Shown: positions 32,273 to 41,926 of the stretch, in pieces
Position numbering within the stretch: the stretch's first letter is position 1
How the letters are laid out: each line of letters starts with the position of its first letter
DNA from: Methanomicrobiaceae archaeon
Lineage (GTDB): Archaea; Halobacteriota; Methanomicrobia; Methanomicrobiales; Methanomicrobiaceae
Length of the DNA: 64,000 nucleotides
Assembly (NCBI GenBank): GCA_016937345.1
Contig: JAFGWE010000032.1
Coordinates: 79,256-143,255, forward strand
Reading direction: 5' to 3'
Made by a program: the position numbers and the translations under genes
Notes under the pieces: model-generated
The model's input: the letters and a program-made list of their open reading frames with translations, nothing else
Told to the model about the DNA's origin: nothing
Database searches by the model: none

Positions 32273-34849
32273 ATGACGAGTAAAAAATTTGGAATAGCAC
32301 TGTTATCTCTGTTAGTGCTTGCATTATTATTCCTGGCGACACCTGTATCAGCTAAAACAGTGTCTGATGGACTTACTAATATATCAGCCGGAGATACAGT
32401 ATTTCTTGGGGAAGCAGGCCTCAATGTATCATCTGCAGTGCCAAATGCTGCAGGAACAATCTGCTGGTATTCGTATGCGGATGCAGCACCTGATGTATTA
32501 ACAATCAGTGATAAAAATTCATTCTCTATCACTGGAGCAAGCTTTGCAGGAAAACTTGGTACATGGTACAATGGTTCTACTAAAGACAGTGGGAATCTCG
32601 CACCAGCAAACAATGTTGCATTTGTTGTAGCAGATCCAAGCCTCAGCAATGTTCTTATTACTGATGTCACTGCAGCCAATGCAGATGTCACAGGAAAATC
32701 AGTAATTGCAGGTGATGTTTTAAAGATTACATACCAGACAAATCTGCAGACACTTATTACACAGCGTAATCTTACAGGTCCAATGGACTTGAATGATGAC
32801 CACATTGCAGCAGGTACTGGTTCAGGTTTAATTTGTAAGGTTAAGACCCCTGACGGAGCAATTCTTAATGGGTTATATGGTGATAACAAATTAAACGGAC
32901 CTGGAATAACAATTCCTTTGTCAAACCTTACGCCAGTAAACAGCGTATATTCAATCCTGAACACGACCAACAATATGCTGTCAGTCTGGAACACTTCTTA
33001 CAGTGCATATCCGTCAGGTACATATGAGGTCTGGTTTGAATCATCAATCAACGATATGGACACATATTATGGTTCAATCACTGGAAAGACCATATCCTCG
33101 GTTGCAACTGTTACAATCGCAAAAGAGACTGTAACAATAACCGCAGACAAAGAAACAGTTATCCGCAACAACCCGTTCTCAGTAACTATCGAAGGTAAAC
33201 CTAAGACAGATTACTTCGTGTGGATTAAAGGAATCAGCACCTATAACAACAAGACCGGCTTTGCTGATATGGCACCATACTTCACACAAAACCAGAAAGA
33301 TGTCAATCCTGTAAACTACCAGGCAGCTAAGCTTATTGTTTATTCAGGTACAACAACAACAATCGGATCTGATGTTCCTGTTGAAAACGGAACTATCTTC
33401 TGGGTTGTAAATGCTACAACAAGTTCTTCCGGTACAGCTACAATTTCCCTCTCAACCGATGGAAATACAAAGGCAGCTGTTTACACAATCCGTGCAGCAA
33501 AGAGAACATCTGACTCAGCAGCTAACGATCAGCTCTATGACACTGTAAAGGTAAAAGTCGAGAAGGGAGCAGTAACTATAACAGCATCCGGAGACGGTTC
33601 CTACTATCTTGGTGAGGAAATAACTATCTCAGGTACTGACACAGATACAGATAATGTCTATCTCTTTATTACAGGACCAAACCTTCCGGTTAATGGAGGA
33701 CAGATAACAGCTCCTGCAACAGCAGGCACCACAATGGTTAATGTTAAGACAGACGACACCTGGGAATACAAATGGAGTACTTCCGGTGTAACTCTTGACG
33801 CAGGTACATACACAATCTATGCTTCATCAAAGAACGTCCAGAAAGACGGACTTTCAGAAGCTAAGTATGACACAGTTTCAATTGTTATCAAAAAGCCGTT
33901 TGTAACAGCAACCACATCTGCATCAACAGTAGCAAAGGGTGACAAGCTCTACATCCGCGGAACAGCAGAAGGCAACCCAACACAGGGTGTAGCAATCTGG
34001 GTACTCGGAAAGAACTACTGGAATGGTAAGACTGACTTAATTGCTGTTACAGAGACCGTTAACGATGACGGTTCATTCGAGTACGAAATGGGAACAGCAG
34101 ATACAAAGGATCTTGCATCAGGACAGTACTTCGTAGTTGTCCAGCACCCGATGTACAATGACAGATTTGATGTTTATTCTGATGCAGCAACCCCAACCAG
34201 AATATTGACTCAACTTGCCGGAGCAGCAGCACAAAACTCAGAATTCATTATCTGGGGAGCAGGAAAACTCCAGGGATCTGACGCTGCACAGGCACTTACA
34301 GACTCAATCGATTCAGCCGACATTGATGATACCTACACCAAGCTCACATTCTTAGTTGAAGAGCCATGGATCAGGATCAATTCAGTCGGTGACCACTATG
34401 TGGGTGACGTATTCAAAGTCTCAGGTACAACAAACCTCGCTGTCGACGATGACCTGATTGTTGAAGTTACATCTTCATCATTCCAGCCAACACAGAAGAC
34501 ACAGAGCGGAGAGTTCTCCGGTGTATCTCAGACTGTAAAGGTCACATCAGGCGATTCATACAATGAATGGGCAATGGACGTAGATGCATCAACCTTCAAG
34601 CCAGACGAGTACATAGTAAACGTTGAGGCAATTGAAGCAGACTGCACTGCAACCACAACATTCAATGTCCTTAAGGGTGCAGCACCAACAACTTCACCTG
34701 GAACACCAACAACCGGTCCAACAACCGCACCAACAACCGGTCCAACAACCGCACCAACACCTGAGCCAACAGCATCACCAGGATTTGGAGCATTTGTTGC
34801 ACTCATCGGCCTTGGCGCAGTAGCTGCACTGGTTATGAGAAAGGACTAA
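32273..34849 (+). CDS. Major S-layer glycoprotein, DUF3821 and PGF-CTERM
   Basis: An exported protein of 858 residues: signal peptide 1-27 (ending PVSA), an N-terminal DUF3821-type domain (ISAGDTVFLGEAGLNV, about 35-110), several Ig-like beta domains with repeated ITASGDGSYYLGEEITISG-like openings, a Thr/Pro linker and a C-terminal PGF-CTERM segment (SPGFGAF, hydrophobic helix, MRKD). PGF-CTERM proteins are cut and lipid-anchored by archaeosortase A in known haloarchaeal cases. Many N-x-S/T sequons suggest N-glycosylation. Strong leader and Shine-Dalgarno sequence and biased codon use indicate very high expression; it likely forms the cell wall. Confidence 0.9.
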   Translation: MTSKKFGIALLSLLVLALLFLATPVSAKTVSDGLTNISAGDTVFLGEAGLNVSSAVPNAAGTICWYSYADAAPDVLTISDKNSFSITGASFAGKLGTWYNGSTKDSGNLAPANNVAFVVADPSLSNVLITDVTAANADVTGKSVIAGDVLKITYQTNLQTLITQRNLTGPMDLNDDHIAAGTGSGLICKVKTPDGAILNGLYGDNKLNGPGITIPLSNLTPVNSVYSILNTTNNMLSVWNTSYSAYPSGTYEVWFESSINDMDTYYGSITGKTISSVATVTIAKETVTITADKETVIRNNPFSVTIEGKPKTDYFVWIKGISTYNNKTGFADMAPYFTQNQKDVNPVNYQAAKLIVYSGTTTTIGSDVPVENGTIFWVVNATTSSSGTATISLSTDGNTKAAVYTIRAAKRTSDSAANDQLYDTVKVKVEKGAVTITASGDGSYYLGEEITISGTDTDTDNVYLFITGPNLPVNGGQITAPATAGTTMVNVKTDDTWEYKWSTSGVTLDAGTYTIYASSKNVQKDGLSEAKYDTVSIVIKKPFVTATTSASTVAKGDKLYIRGTAEGNPTQGVAIWVLGKNYWNGKTDLIAVTETVNDDGSFEYEMGTADTKDLASGQYFVVVQHPMYNDRFDVYSDAATPTRILTQLAGAAAQNSEFIIWGAGKLQGSDAAQALTDSIDSADIDDTYTKLTFLVEEPWIRINSVGDHYVGDVFKVSGTTNLAVDDDLIVEVTSSSFQPTQKTQSGEFSGVSQTVKVTSGDSYNEWAMDVDASTFKPDEYIVNVEAIEADCTATTTFNVLKGAAPTTSPGTPTTGPTTAPTTGPTTAPTPEPTASPGFGAFVALIGLGAVAALVMRKD
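34706..34753 (+). repeat. Two 24-bp repeats coding the Thr/Pro linker
   Basis: Two exact tandem units starting CCAACAACCGGTCC code for the TTGPTTAP linker of the S-layer protein, just before the PGF-CTERM segment. Such linkers are O-glycosylated spacers in archaeal S-layers. Confidence 0.8.
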
Positions 34850-35262
34850 AATCCAAATTCAAAACTTTTTTTTGAAATATTTATCTTAAATTATCTAATC
34901 ACACCAAATTCCGTGTGAAATTTTGTTTTAACAGATAACTTTTGCAAAATTGTTAATCCTGAGTTGTTCTGCTAGCTTTTATTTTTAGATATTTTCGATT
35001 TAAAAGATTTTTTTTAATCAAATGATTAGATTATTTATTTTTATGTAGCATATAAGAAAATTCAGTTTTTTTCGCATATTTCAAAAAAAAAATAATAATT
35101 TATTATTATCACATCAGATTTTTTTCTAATCTCTGTATTTTTCACATTAGTAAAAATCTAATCAGATATTTTTTTCAGATGAAAAAGGATTAATTGTCTG
35201 ACATCTCTAAATAAAGGATTTTTACAGATTTTTGTATTATTCATCCGCATAATATAAGGACA
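34850..35262. other. 413-base AT-rich spacer
   Basis: Very AT-rich with long T runs (likely termination of the S-layer transcript just after 34860) and several TCTAATC/GATTAGA motifs around 35020, 35125 and 35155. No coding frame with a ribosome-binding site and no RNA gene was seen. Confidence 0.5.
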
Positions 35263-36708
35263 ATGAAAATTAATAATAAAATCATGAATATTCGTCGCTT
35301 TCTGACATTCATTCTATTACTGGGAGCGATATGCTGCACGGTTCAGGCAACGACCCTTGCTATAACTGTAAGGGATGAAATTGATAATACTCCTGTATCC
35401 GGAGCATCTTTGTATATTGACGGGAATTATGTTGGAAGCACAAACAGTGAAGGTGCTTTTACATATTCACACTCCCTCTCCTCAAGTTTCAGACTGGGGA
35501 TAAATAAGGACGGCTATAAATACTGGAGCGATCAGTTAACTGCCGGACAGACGGCTGTTGTAGCTGACCTCATACGCGGTACGGGGATTCTTCAGATCAA
35601 TGTCATGGACTCAGAAACACTCCTGCCGGTAGAGGATGCACTTGTAAAAATCTCAGGGGCAGATGCAACTGACAGTGAATCAACAAATTCAGAAGGGCTG
35701 GCACAGTTTGAGGTTTATCTTGGAACAACATATATCGTTGAAGTTCAGATGACCAGCTATGAAACTCTTTCAAAGTCGGTTGATGTTGGGGATTCATCGA
35801 AGAAAGTGGATTATCTTCTACAGAGAAATGATCTTGTGATATTCCAGATACTTGACGGTGAATCTGAAGGGACAAAAAAATCCCCGCTTGCAGATGCACA
35901 GATTTATATCAATGGCAATTTAGCCGGGGAGACCGAATCCGATGGCAGGGTGACACTTTATCTTGAACATGAAAAATCGTATGAGATAGGTGTGCAAAAA
36001 GATCAGTATGAATCATTTGAAGAGGATCACTATCTGGCAAGCGACGAAATTTTATACACAGTTACACTCTCAAAAAGTCTTTATCCTGTAACTGTTTCTG
36101 TCTATGATATTGAAAAACGACCTGTTTCTGATGCAGAAATCTACATCGACGGAAACCTTTTCGGAAAATCCGATTCCTATGGAAGAAGTTCGGTGACAAA
36201 GTTATCCTCCGGAAATCACGTCTTTTTAATAAGAAAAGCAGGCTATGATGACTATGAGGTTTCGATTGACATCAATGGTAGCAATGATAATGTGATTGCT
36301 GATCTTTCGTATTCAAAAGCTGCTGTTACAGTAATCGTGCAGGATAATGACAACAAACTGGTCCCTGGTGCCGTTGTCTATGCAAACGGGAATAATCTGG
36401 GGATAACGGATGTAAATGGGAAAATTACAACAGAACTTCTGACAAATAATGATTATAATTTTGTTGTGACTGCCAGTGATTATAAGGAGTTTGAGGAAGT
36501 ACGGCAGATTCCTCTTGGAAGTACAGAAATTACAATAACCCTTGTTCTGGAAAAGGAATTAAACCTAATTTTATTAGGGGCTGTTCTTGCAGCAGTTATT
36601 GTCCTTCTTGCAGCAGGTTTCTACAGGTTTAAATCAAATGGCAGAAGCGGCGGCCGGGGCGGAAATAAAAAACGGCCTCCAAGAAGATATGATGACGGGG
36701 GTCTATAG
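35263..36708 (+). CDS. Exported protein of PEGA/CarboxypepD-reg repeats
   Basis: A protein of 481 residues: signal peptide (about 8-36), then five to six beta-sandwich repeats of about 75-90 residues, each with an SGASLYIDGNYVGSTNSEG-like core (later copies: ADAQIYINGNLAGETESDG, SDAEIYIDGNLFGKSDSYG, PGAVVYANGNNLGITDVNG). These are PEGA or carboxypeptidase-regulatory-like domains, which serve as surface adhesion or wall modules. A C-terminal helix (about 437-459) with a basic cytoplasmic tail (RGGNKKRPPRRYDDGGL) anchors it. It sits between the S-layer and a vWA surface protein, with its own promoter. Confidence 0.85.
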   Translation: MKINNKIMNIRRFLTFILLLGAICCTVQATTLAITVRDEIDNTPVSGASLYIDGNYVGSTNSEGAFTYSHSLSSSFRLGINKDGYKYWSDQLTAGQTAVVADLIRGTGILQINVMDSETLLPVEDALVKISGADATDSESTNSEGLAQFEVYLGTTYIVEVQMTSYETLSKSVDVGDSSKKVDYLLQRNDLVIFQILDGESEGTKKSPLADAQIYINGNLAGETESDGRVTLYLEHEKSYEIGVQKDQYESFEEDHYLASDEILYTVTLSKSLYPVTVSVYDIEKRPVSDAEIYIDGNLFGKSDSYGRSSVTKLSSGNHVFLIRKAGYDDYEVSIDINGSNDNVIADLSYSKAAVTVIVQDNDNKLVPGAVVYANGNNLGITDVNGKITTELLTNNDYNFVVTASDYKEFEEVRQIPLGSTEITITLVLEKELNLILLGAVLAAVIVLLAAGFYRFKSNGRSGGRGGNKKRPPRRYDDGGL

Positions 36709-36993
36709 ACTGCCCGGCCTTTTATTAATAATTTAATATTTTTTTTAAAAATTTCTATAGTTATTCTGGCAATACCAAATTTTTATTATGTTTTTTAGAT
36801 GAGGGAACTGTGCTAAATAGCGTGATCTTAGTATATTTTAGTAAATATTATTTGAATATGTGGTGTAAAATGAAATAAAATTTCTTTTCTCTAAGTGATT
36901 ATGAATCTATATATATATTTCAGCTCACAAATATCCTGTAATATATACAATATCTGGCTGAATATTGGTTAGAATGCTGTTTAGGGTGATTTT

Positions 36994-39900
36994 ATGAGAA
37001 AATCTACAACGATTATTCTGTTAATGATGCTTTCGACTCTGTTCTTAGTGAATACCACGTCTGCACTTGAGGACTCTGAAGTTATACTGCAGACTGACAA
37101 TGACTGGATTGTTGCAGGAGGTGCTTCTGCGACAATATCTGTTTCTGAGACTAATATGTCATGTACTATAGACAGTGTTGATTTTGAGTGCCTGCAGTCT
37201 GGTATCTATGGTGACGTAAATGCAAAAACAGTAAGTTCGTCTCCGTTTGCAACATCATTTTCATCCACAAAGAGCGGTACTGCTGATATTCAGGCAACAG
37301 TTGCATACTCTGATGACAATGGAAATGCCGGAATTGTTGTAAAAACTATTCAGCAGAAGATTGATCATGCAGCCCCCGACTCGATTCAAAGTGTAAGCTA
37401 CACAAATGAGGTCACAGTCGGAGGTGTAACCCCTATTGCAGTCAGGATGGTGGATATTTATAATAACCCTGTAGAGAGCAGATATGAGGATGAAATGAGT
37501 GAAACTCCCGAATATCTTGATCTGTACTGCAGCCCTGCCGATTCATATCTCTATGACGGGGCTGGCTACACTCTTAATTATGACAGAATATATGTTGACT
37601 CTGAAGGTGTTTTGGAGACCGGTTATATGGTTTCAACAATATCCGGAACAAATACCTTTACGATTACTTCTCCCTACGGATTCAGGTCACAGTACAAAAC
37701 AGTAACAGGAGTTGCAGATTCAGAACCGGTTTCAATAATTGCAGCCGTCAACCCTCTGAATGGCGATCCACCCTATCTCCCGGCAGACGGGGAGAGCAAA
37801 TTCTACATAACATACTATCTTAAAGACGAATATGGCAATCCGGCGGGCAGCAGGAACCTTAACATAGTCAGTTCAGATCCTGAGTATCTGATTGGTGTGA
37901 GAACATCAAATTCGTATGGTGTAATCAATATATCGTACGGGCCGGTATACCAGAAAGGAGTGTACACAGTTACAGCATATTCTCTTGACAATGAATCAGT
38001 ACGGGTTGAAACGGACATTCAGTTTGATAGTACAGACCCTGTCAATATGCTTTTAACAGCAAACCCTGAGGTCATGCCGAGCAATGAGGTGGCACCTCTG
38101 AGAACATCGGCAATTCGTGCGAAGGTAATTGATGAAAGAGGAAATCCCGTAGAGAATGAGGTTGTTTCATTTTCAATAATACATGGCTCATATCCGGTTT
38201 ACCAGACTGATGATCCTTTTCTTTCTGATGCAACTGCAATAACTGATGAAGACGGCCAGGCAATTGTCTATTTCACTTCAGGGACTTTTATTTCAGATGT
38301 ATTTGATCCGGATTATGAGAATATGGGATCTGCAAGCTGTACCGTTGAGGCAGAGTGGGATACAGTTTACAAAACAATTTTAATTGAATGGAAAAATTAT
38401 CCGTATCTTTCTGTTGAGACAGAGGTGAGTCCTGAAACTGTTGCTGTAAACAGGACTATTGATGTAACTGTGAGGCTTATTGGCGACGGCTGGGCTCTTC
38501 AGCCGGACCCTATTGATGTAATGCTTGCTGCTGACAGGTCGGGCAGTATGCTTACTGATTATCCTGACAGAATGGTTTCTGTAATGGATGCTATGCAGGA
38601 GTTTAACTCAGGGATGTCTGAGATGCGTGACCGGGTTGGCCTGACGAGCTTTGGCAATGACGGAACAACGGACATTACAACCTATAGCTCCAGTTACCTG
38701 GCAGGATATGACGGCCGCCGCTATGTCTGGTTTACAGGGTGGGTCTCAGATCCGGATGATGATGATGAATATATCAGTAATCATTATCAGGCAAACGGCA
38801 GGGAGTATGATGATTATGCAACCCTGGATCTTTCACTCACATCAGATCATATCTCGGTTGAAAGCGAAATTGATGATCTGGTTCCAATGGGTGGAACACC
38901 TATGAGAAAAGGGCTTTATCTTGCCATAAAGGAGATTGTTGATAACGGGAGGGATGCTGCGGTAAAGGCTGTCATTTTGCTTTCCGACGGTGAATATAAT
39001 ACCGGCGGGGATCCTCTGGCAGAATCAAGCGGTTATGAAGAATACGATGGTCTCACCAGTGAAGAACAAAATCTTGCCATATATGCGAAAAATAATGATA
39101 TCAAAATCTACACCATAGCATATGCATTGGCTGGTTCTGAGGTACTGGAAGAACTTGCAGATCAAAGTGGCGGGGAATACTACATTGCAGATTCTACAAA
39201 TATTAATGACGTTTATCTGGAGATTGCAGGCGACCTGAGAACAGAAGCCGGTGTAAATACGCAGATGAGTCTTGATTTCAGTAATCTTGAACTGAATAAT
39301 GTTTCCACACCTAATAGTGACAGTTCAATACTGCAGTATGTTTATGAATATGATGTTTCAACAACGATTGAGAAATGGAATGAGACAAGTACTGTGATTC
39401 CGAGGTACACGATTGATGACACTGATGACTGGAGTGAGGATCAGGCACTTGAATTTGACGTAGGAACTGTGAAGCTTCTGGAAACCTGGGAGACAACATT
39501 CAGACTTAGAATCATGAGGGGGGGGAATATCAATATATTTGGCCCGGGGTCTACAATTACATTTAATAACGGGACAGATTCGCTTTCTCTTCCGGATACT
39601 TATGTGACCGCTGTTTACAATATAACCGTAACAGGAACAGAATTTAAGGACCTTTCTGTATCAGATCTTCACTCAACAAATACAGGAGAGATTACGGGCA
39701 CTCTTAACCTTGAATGGACACTTTTTTACTCGGGTGAGAGTTCAGCACAGCAGAGTATGTACTACTTAAAAGAGGGTGATGGCGTGTGGATTCCCTTTAA
39801 GACAATGAGTGGTGTTTCAGGTCCCATGTCAGACAGTGTTATACAGAAAGCAACTCTTCCTGTTGGAGACCTTCCGTCAGGCGAATATAGAATCAGAGTC

Positions 39901-39996
39901 TATGCAAGTTCTTTAGACACCGCGGATTCGGTTTCTGAAATGACACAGACTATCGGTTCCGGCAGCAGCGGTATCTCCTACATCAAAATTGAGTAA
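36994..39996 (+). CDS. Large exported Ig-like / von Willebrand A protein
   Basis: A protein of 1000 residues with a signal peptide (1-25), an N-terminal half of Ig-like/invasin-type domains (for example DEYGNPAGSRNLNIVSSD and DERGNPVENEVVSFSI), and a vWA domain from about residue 508 with an intact MIDAS: DRSGSM near 514, the Thr of GGTPM near 634 and the Asp of LLSDGEYN near 665. The C-terminal 250 residues are beta-rich. There is no C-terminal helix or PGF-CTERM, so it may be secreted or held by the S-layer. A TATATATATTT promoter lies at about 36908. vWA domains bind protein ligands through a metal. Confidence 0.87.
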   Translation: MRKSTTIILLMMLSTLFLVNTTSALEDSEVILQTDNDWIVAGGASATISVSETNMSCTIDSVDFECLQSGIYGDVNAKTVSSSPFATSFSSTKSGTADIQATVAYSDDNGNAGIVVKTIQQKIDHAAPDSIQSVSYTNEVTVGGVTPIAVRMVDIYNNPVESRYEDEMSETPEYLDLYCSPADSYLYDGAGYTLNYDRIYVDSEGVLETGYMVSTISGTNTFTITSPYGFRSQYKTVTGVADSEPVSIIAAVNPLNGDPPYLPADGESKFYITYYLKDEYGNPAGSRNLNIVSSDPEYLIGVRTSNSYGVINISYGPVYQKGVYTVTAYSLDNESVRVETDIQFDSTDPVNMLLTANPEVMPSNEVAPLRTSAIRAKVIDERGNPVENEVVSFSIIHGSYPVYQTDDPFLSDATAITDEDGQAIVYFTSGTFISDVFDPDYENMGSASCTVEAEWDTVYKTILIEWKNYPYLSVETEVSPETVAVNRTIDVTVRLIGDGWALQPDPIDVMLAADRSGSMLTDYPDRMVSVMDAMQEFNSGMSEMRDRVGLTSFGNDGTTDITTYSSSYLAGYDGRRYVWFTGWVSDPDDDDEYISNHYQANGREYDDYATLDLSLTSDHISVESEIDDLVPMGGTPMRKGLYLAIKEIVDNGRDAAVKAVILLSDGEYNTGGDPLAESSGYEEYDGLTSEEQNLAIYAKNNDIKIYTIAYALAGSEVLEELADQSGGEYYIADSTNINDVYLEIAGDLRTEAGVNTQMSLDFSNLELNNVSTPNSDSSILQYVYEYDVSTTIEKWNETSTVIPRYTIDDTDDWSEDQALEFDVGTVKLLETWETTFRLRIMRGGNINIFGPGSTITFNNGTDSLSLPDTYVTAVYNITVTGTEFKDLSVSDLHSTNTGEITGTLNLEWTLFYSGESSAQQSMYYLKEGDGVWIPFKTMSGVSGPMSDSVIQKATLPVGDLPSGEYRIRVYASSLDTADSVSEMTQTIGSGSSGISYIKIE

Positions 39997-40053
39997 AATA
40001 TAATATAACTTCTTTTCCCGGAATTATTATCCCGGCAGGATTAAAATTAAAAG

Positions 40054-40125
40054 CGGATCCAGCGGGAATTGAACCCGCGTCTTTGGGTTCGAAGCCCAAA
40101 AGGATATCCTCTACCCTATGGATCC
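40054..40125 (-). tRNA. tRNA-Arg(TCG)
   Basis: Acceptor GGATCCA pairs with TGGATCC; anticodon stem TTGGG/CCCAA encloses CTTCGAA (anticodon TCG); T arm GCGGGTTCAATTCCCGC is perfect. Discriminator G; no CCA encoded; no intron. Confidence 0.95.
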
Positions 40126-40186
40126 TGTCTTAGTACATTGACTGGTCTATATAAAAAAAGTTGGTATTCCTGTATGGATATATGTC

Positions 40187-40621
40187 TTACTTAAACATCT
40201 CTGCTTTTAGTAGTTCTCCGCCGCTCTTTCTGATTCCGCGTATTGCCTCATCAACCTGATCCACGCGTAATATCAAAACTGCGGCGTCCTTTCCTGAATA
40301 TGCGTATGCATATTCAATATTTATTTCTGAATTTCCAAGAATTTTTGCTGTCTCATAAAGACCTCCGGGCTCATCTTTCATATTAACTGCGATTACATCA
40401 GTAAAAGAGACCATGAAACCAAGATGTGCAAGTTTTTCAAGTGCAGGTGCAGGTTTATCCACTAAAAGACGCACAACACCAAATCCTTTTGACTCTGCTA
40501 TTGAAAAGGCGAAGATGTTTATCTTCTCCTCTTCAAGTGCCTTTGCAATCGCTGCAAGACGTCCCGGTTTATTCTCTGAAAAGACCGAGATCTGTTTTAT
40601 AATGAAATCCTTTGTGTCCAT
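40187..40621 (-). CDS. Tandem ACT-domain protein
   Basis: A protein of 144 residues made of two ACT domains: SVFSENKPGRLAAIAKALEEEKINI (first, from about 12) and VNMKDEPGGLYETAKILGNSEINI (second, from about 79). ACT domains bind amino acids. The gene directly follows a PaaK-type CoA ligase (adjacent start and stop), an arrangement common in methanogens, which suggests it senses an aromatic amino acid or related acid and controls the ligase. Confidence 0.88.
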   Translation of the reverse strand: MDTKDFIIKQISVFSENKPGRLAAIAKALEEEKINIFAFSIAESKGFGVVRLLVDKPAPALEKLAHLGFMVSFTDVIAVNMKDEPGGLYETAKILGNSEINIEYAYAYSGKDAAVLILRVDQVDEAIRGIRKSGGELLKAEMFK

Positions 40622-41926
40622 TTAGATATTCCTCCTGTCAATTACCCTCTTTGCCTTGCCCTCAAATCTCGGGAGTGAATTCGGTGCCATTATCTCGACA
40701 CCGCAACTTACGTTGAGGGAATTTTTGAGTATATGAGATACTTTTCTCTTTATGTCCATTAAATCATTGATCTTATCGGAGAATGACTCCTGCTTTAATT
40801 CAACCTGAACAGTCATATTATCAAGAGTGCCTTCTCTTTCAACGATAATCATAAAATGCTGGCCGGAAACCTCTGAAATTCCTAAAAGTGCATGCTCAAC
40901 CTGTGAGGGGAATACATTGATTCCTCTTATAATCAGCATATCATCCACTCTTCCACTTAAACGGTCGATTCTTGGATGAGTCCTTCCACACGGGCATACA
41001 GATTCATCAAGACATGTGATATCTCCGATACGGTACCTTATCATCGGAAGTGCTTCTTTCTGAAGAATTGTCATCACAAGCTCTCCCTTCTCGCCGGCAG
41101 GAAGGTTTTCTCCTGTTTCAGGGTCTATAATCTCTGTATATGCTATATCTCCCCAGATATGGATTCCATTCTGCTCCAAACATTCGGTAAACATAGGCCC
41201 GGAGATTTCTGATGTGCCGAATATGTTGTATGCCGAAATTCCCATCTCCTTTTGCAGATACTCTCTCATCTGCTCAGACCATGGTTCTGCACCCAGAATT
41301 GCAGTTTTGAGTTCTGTATCATTTTTGATTGAGATTCCCATCTTCTCTGCAACATCACCCATATGGTTTAAGTAGGAAGGTGTGCAGGCGATTGCTGTCA
41401 CATTTAAGTCCTGCATCAGTTCAATCTGCCTTTCAGTGTTTCCGACACTTGTGGGAACTACTGTTGCGCCTATCTTTTCTGCACCGTAATGAAGGCCGAG
41501 ACCGCCTGTAAAAAGGCCGTATCCGTACGACACCTGCATGACGTCCCCTCTTCCCAGACCGCATGCTGTTAGGGAGCGGGCTAAAGACTGTGTCCAGAGG
41601 TCAAGATCTTTCTGTGTATACCCGACAACAGTGGGTTTTCCTGTTGTTCCCGAGGAGACATGATATCTGACAAGCTCCTCTGTTGATGATGTGAAGATCT
41701 TGTTTGGATAGTTGTCCCTAAGGTCGGTTTTGTACATGAAGGGCAGTTTTTTTACGTCTTCAAGTGATTTTATGTCATCCGGATGAACATTCTGCTCTTT
41801 CATCCTTCTGTGATAAAAATCCGAAAAGCTGTAAAGTCTGTACACAAGTGTTTTTAAATATCTGTACTGGAGTTTCTTTAACTCCAAAACAGGCATCTCC
41901 TCAATTCTTGGATCCCAGGCTCTCAA
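40622..41926 (-). CDS. paaK: Phenylacetate-CoA ligase family protein, copy 2
   Basis: An acyl-adenylate enzyme of 434 residues of the PaaK family: SSGTTGKPTVVGYT (P-loop, about 92-105), FGTSEISGPMF, YRIGDITCLDESVCPCGRTHPRI and the C-terminal LPRFEGKAKRVIDRR. It would activate an aryl acid with ATP and CoA. In methanogens such enzymes are linked to aryl-acid uptake into aromatic amino acids through indolepyruvate oxidoreductase. It overlaps copy 1 by 4 bases and is about half identical to it by eye. The actual acid is unknown. Confidence 0.87.
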   Translation of the reverse strand: MRAWDPRIEEMPVLELKKLQYRYLKTLVYRLYSFSDFYHRRMKEQNVHPDDIKSLEDVKKLPFMYKTDLRDNYPNKIFTSSTEELVRYHVSSGTTGKPTVVGYTQKDLDLWTQSLARSLTACGLGRGDVMQVSYGYGLFTGGLGLHYGAEKIGATVVPTSVGNTERQIELMQDLNVTAIACTPSYLNHMGDVAEKMGISIKNDTELKTAILGAEPWSEQMREYLQKEMGISAYNIFGTSEISGPMFTECLEQNGIHIWGDIAYTEIIDPETGENLPAGEKGELVMTILQKEALPMIRYRIGDITCLDESVCPCGRTHPRIDRLSGRVDDMLIIRGINVFPSQVEHALLGISEVSGQHFMIIVEREGTLDNMTVQVELKQESFSDKINDLMDIKRKVSHILKNSLNVSCGVEIMAPNSLPRFEGKAKRVIDRRNI

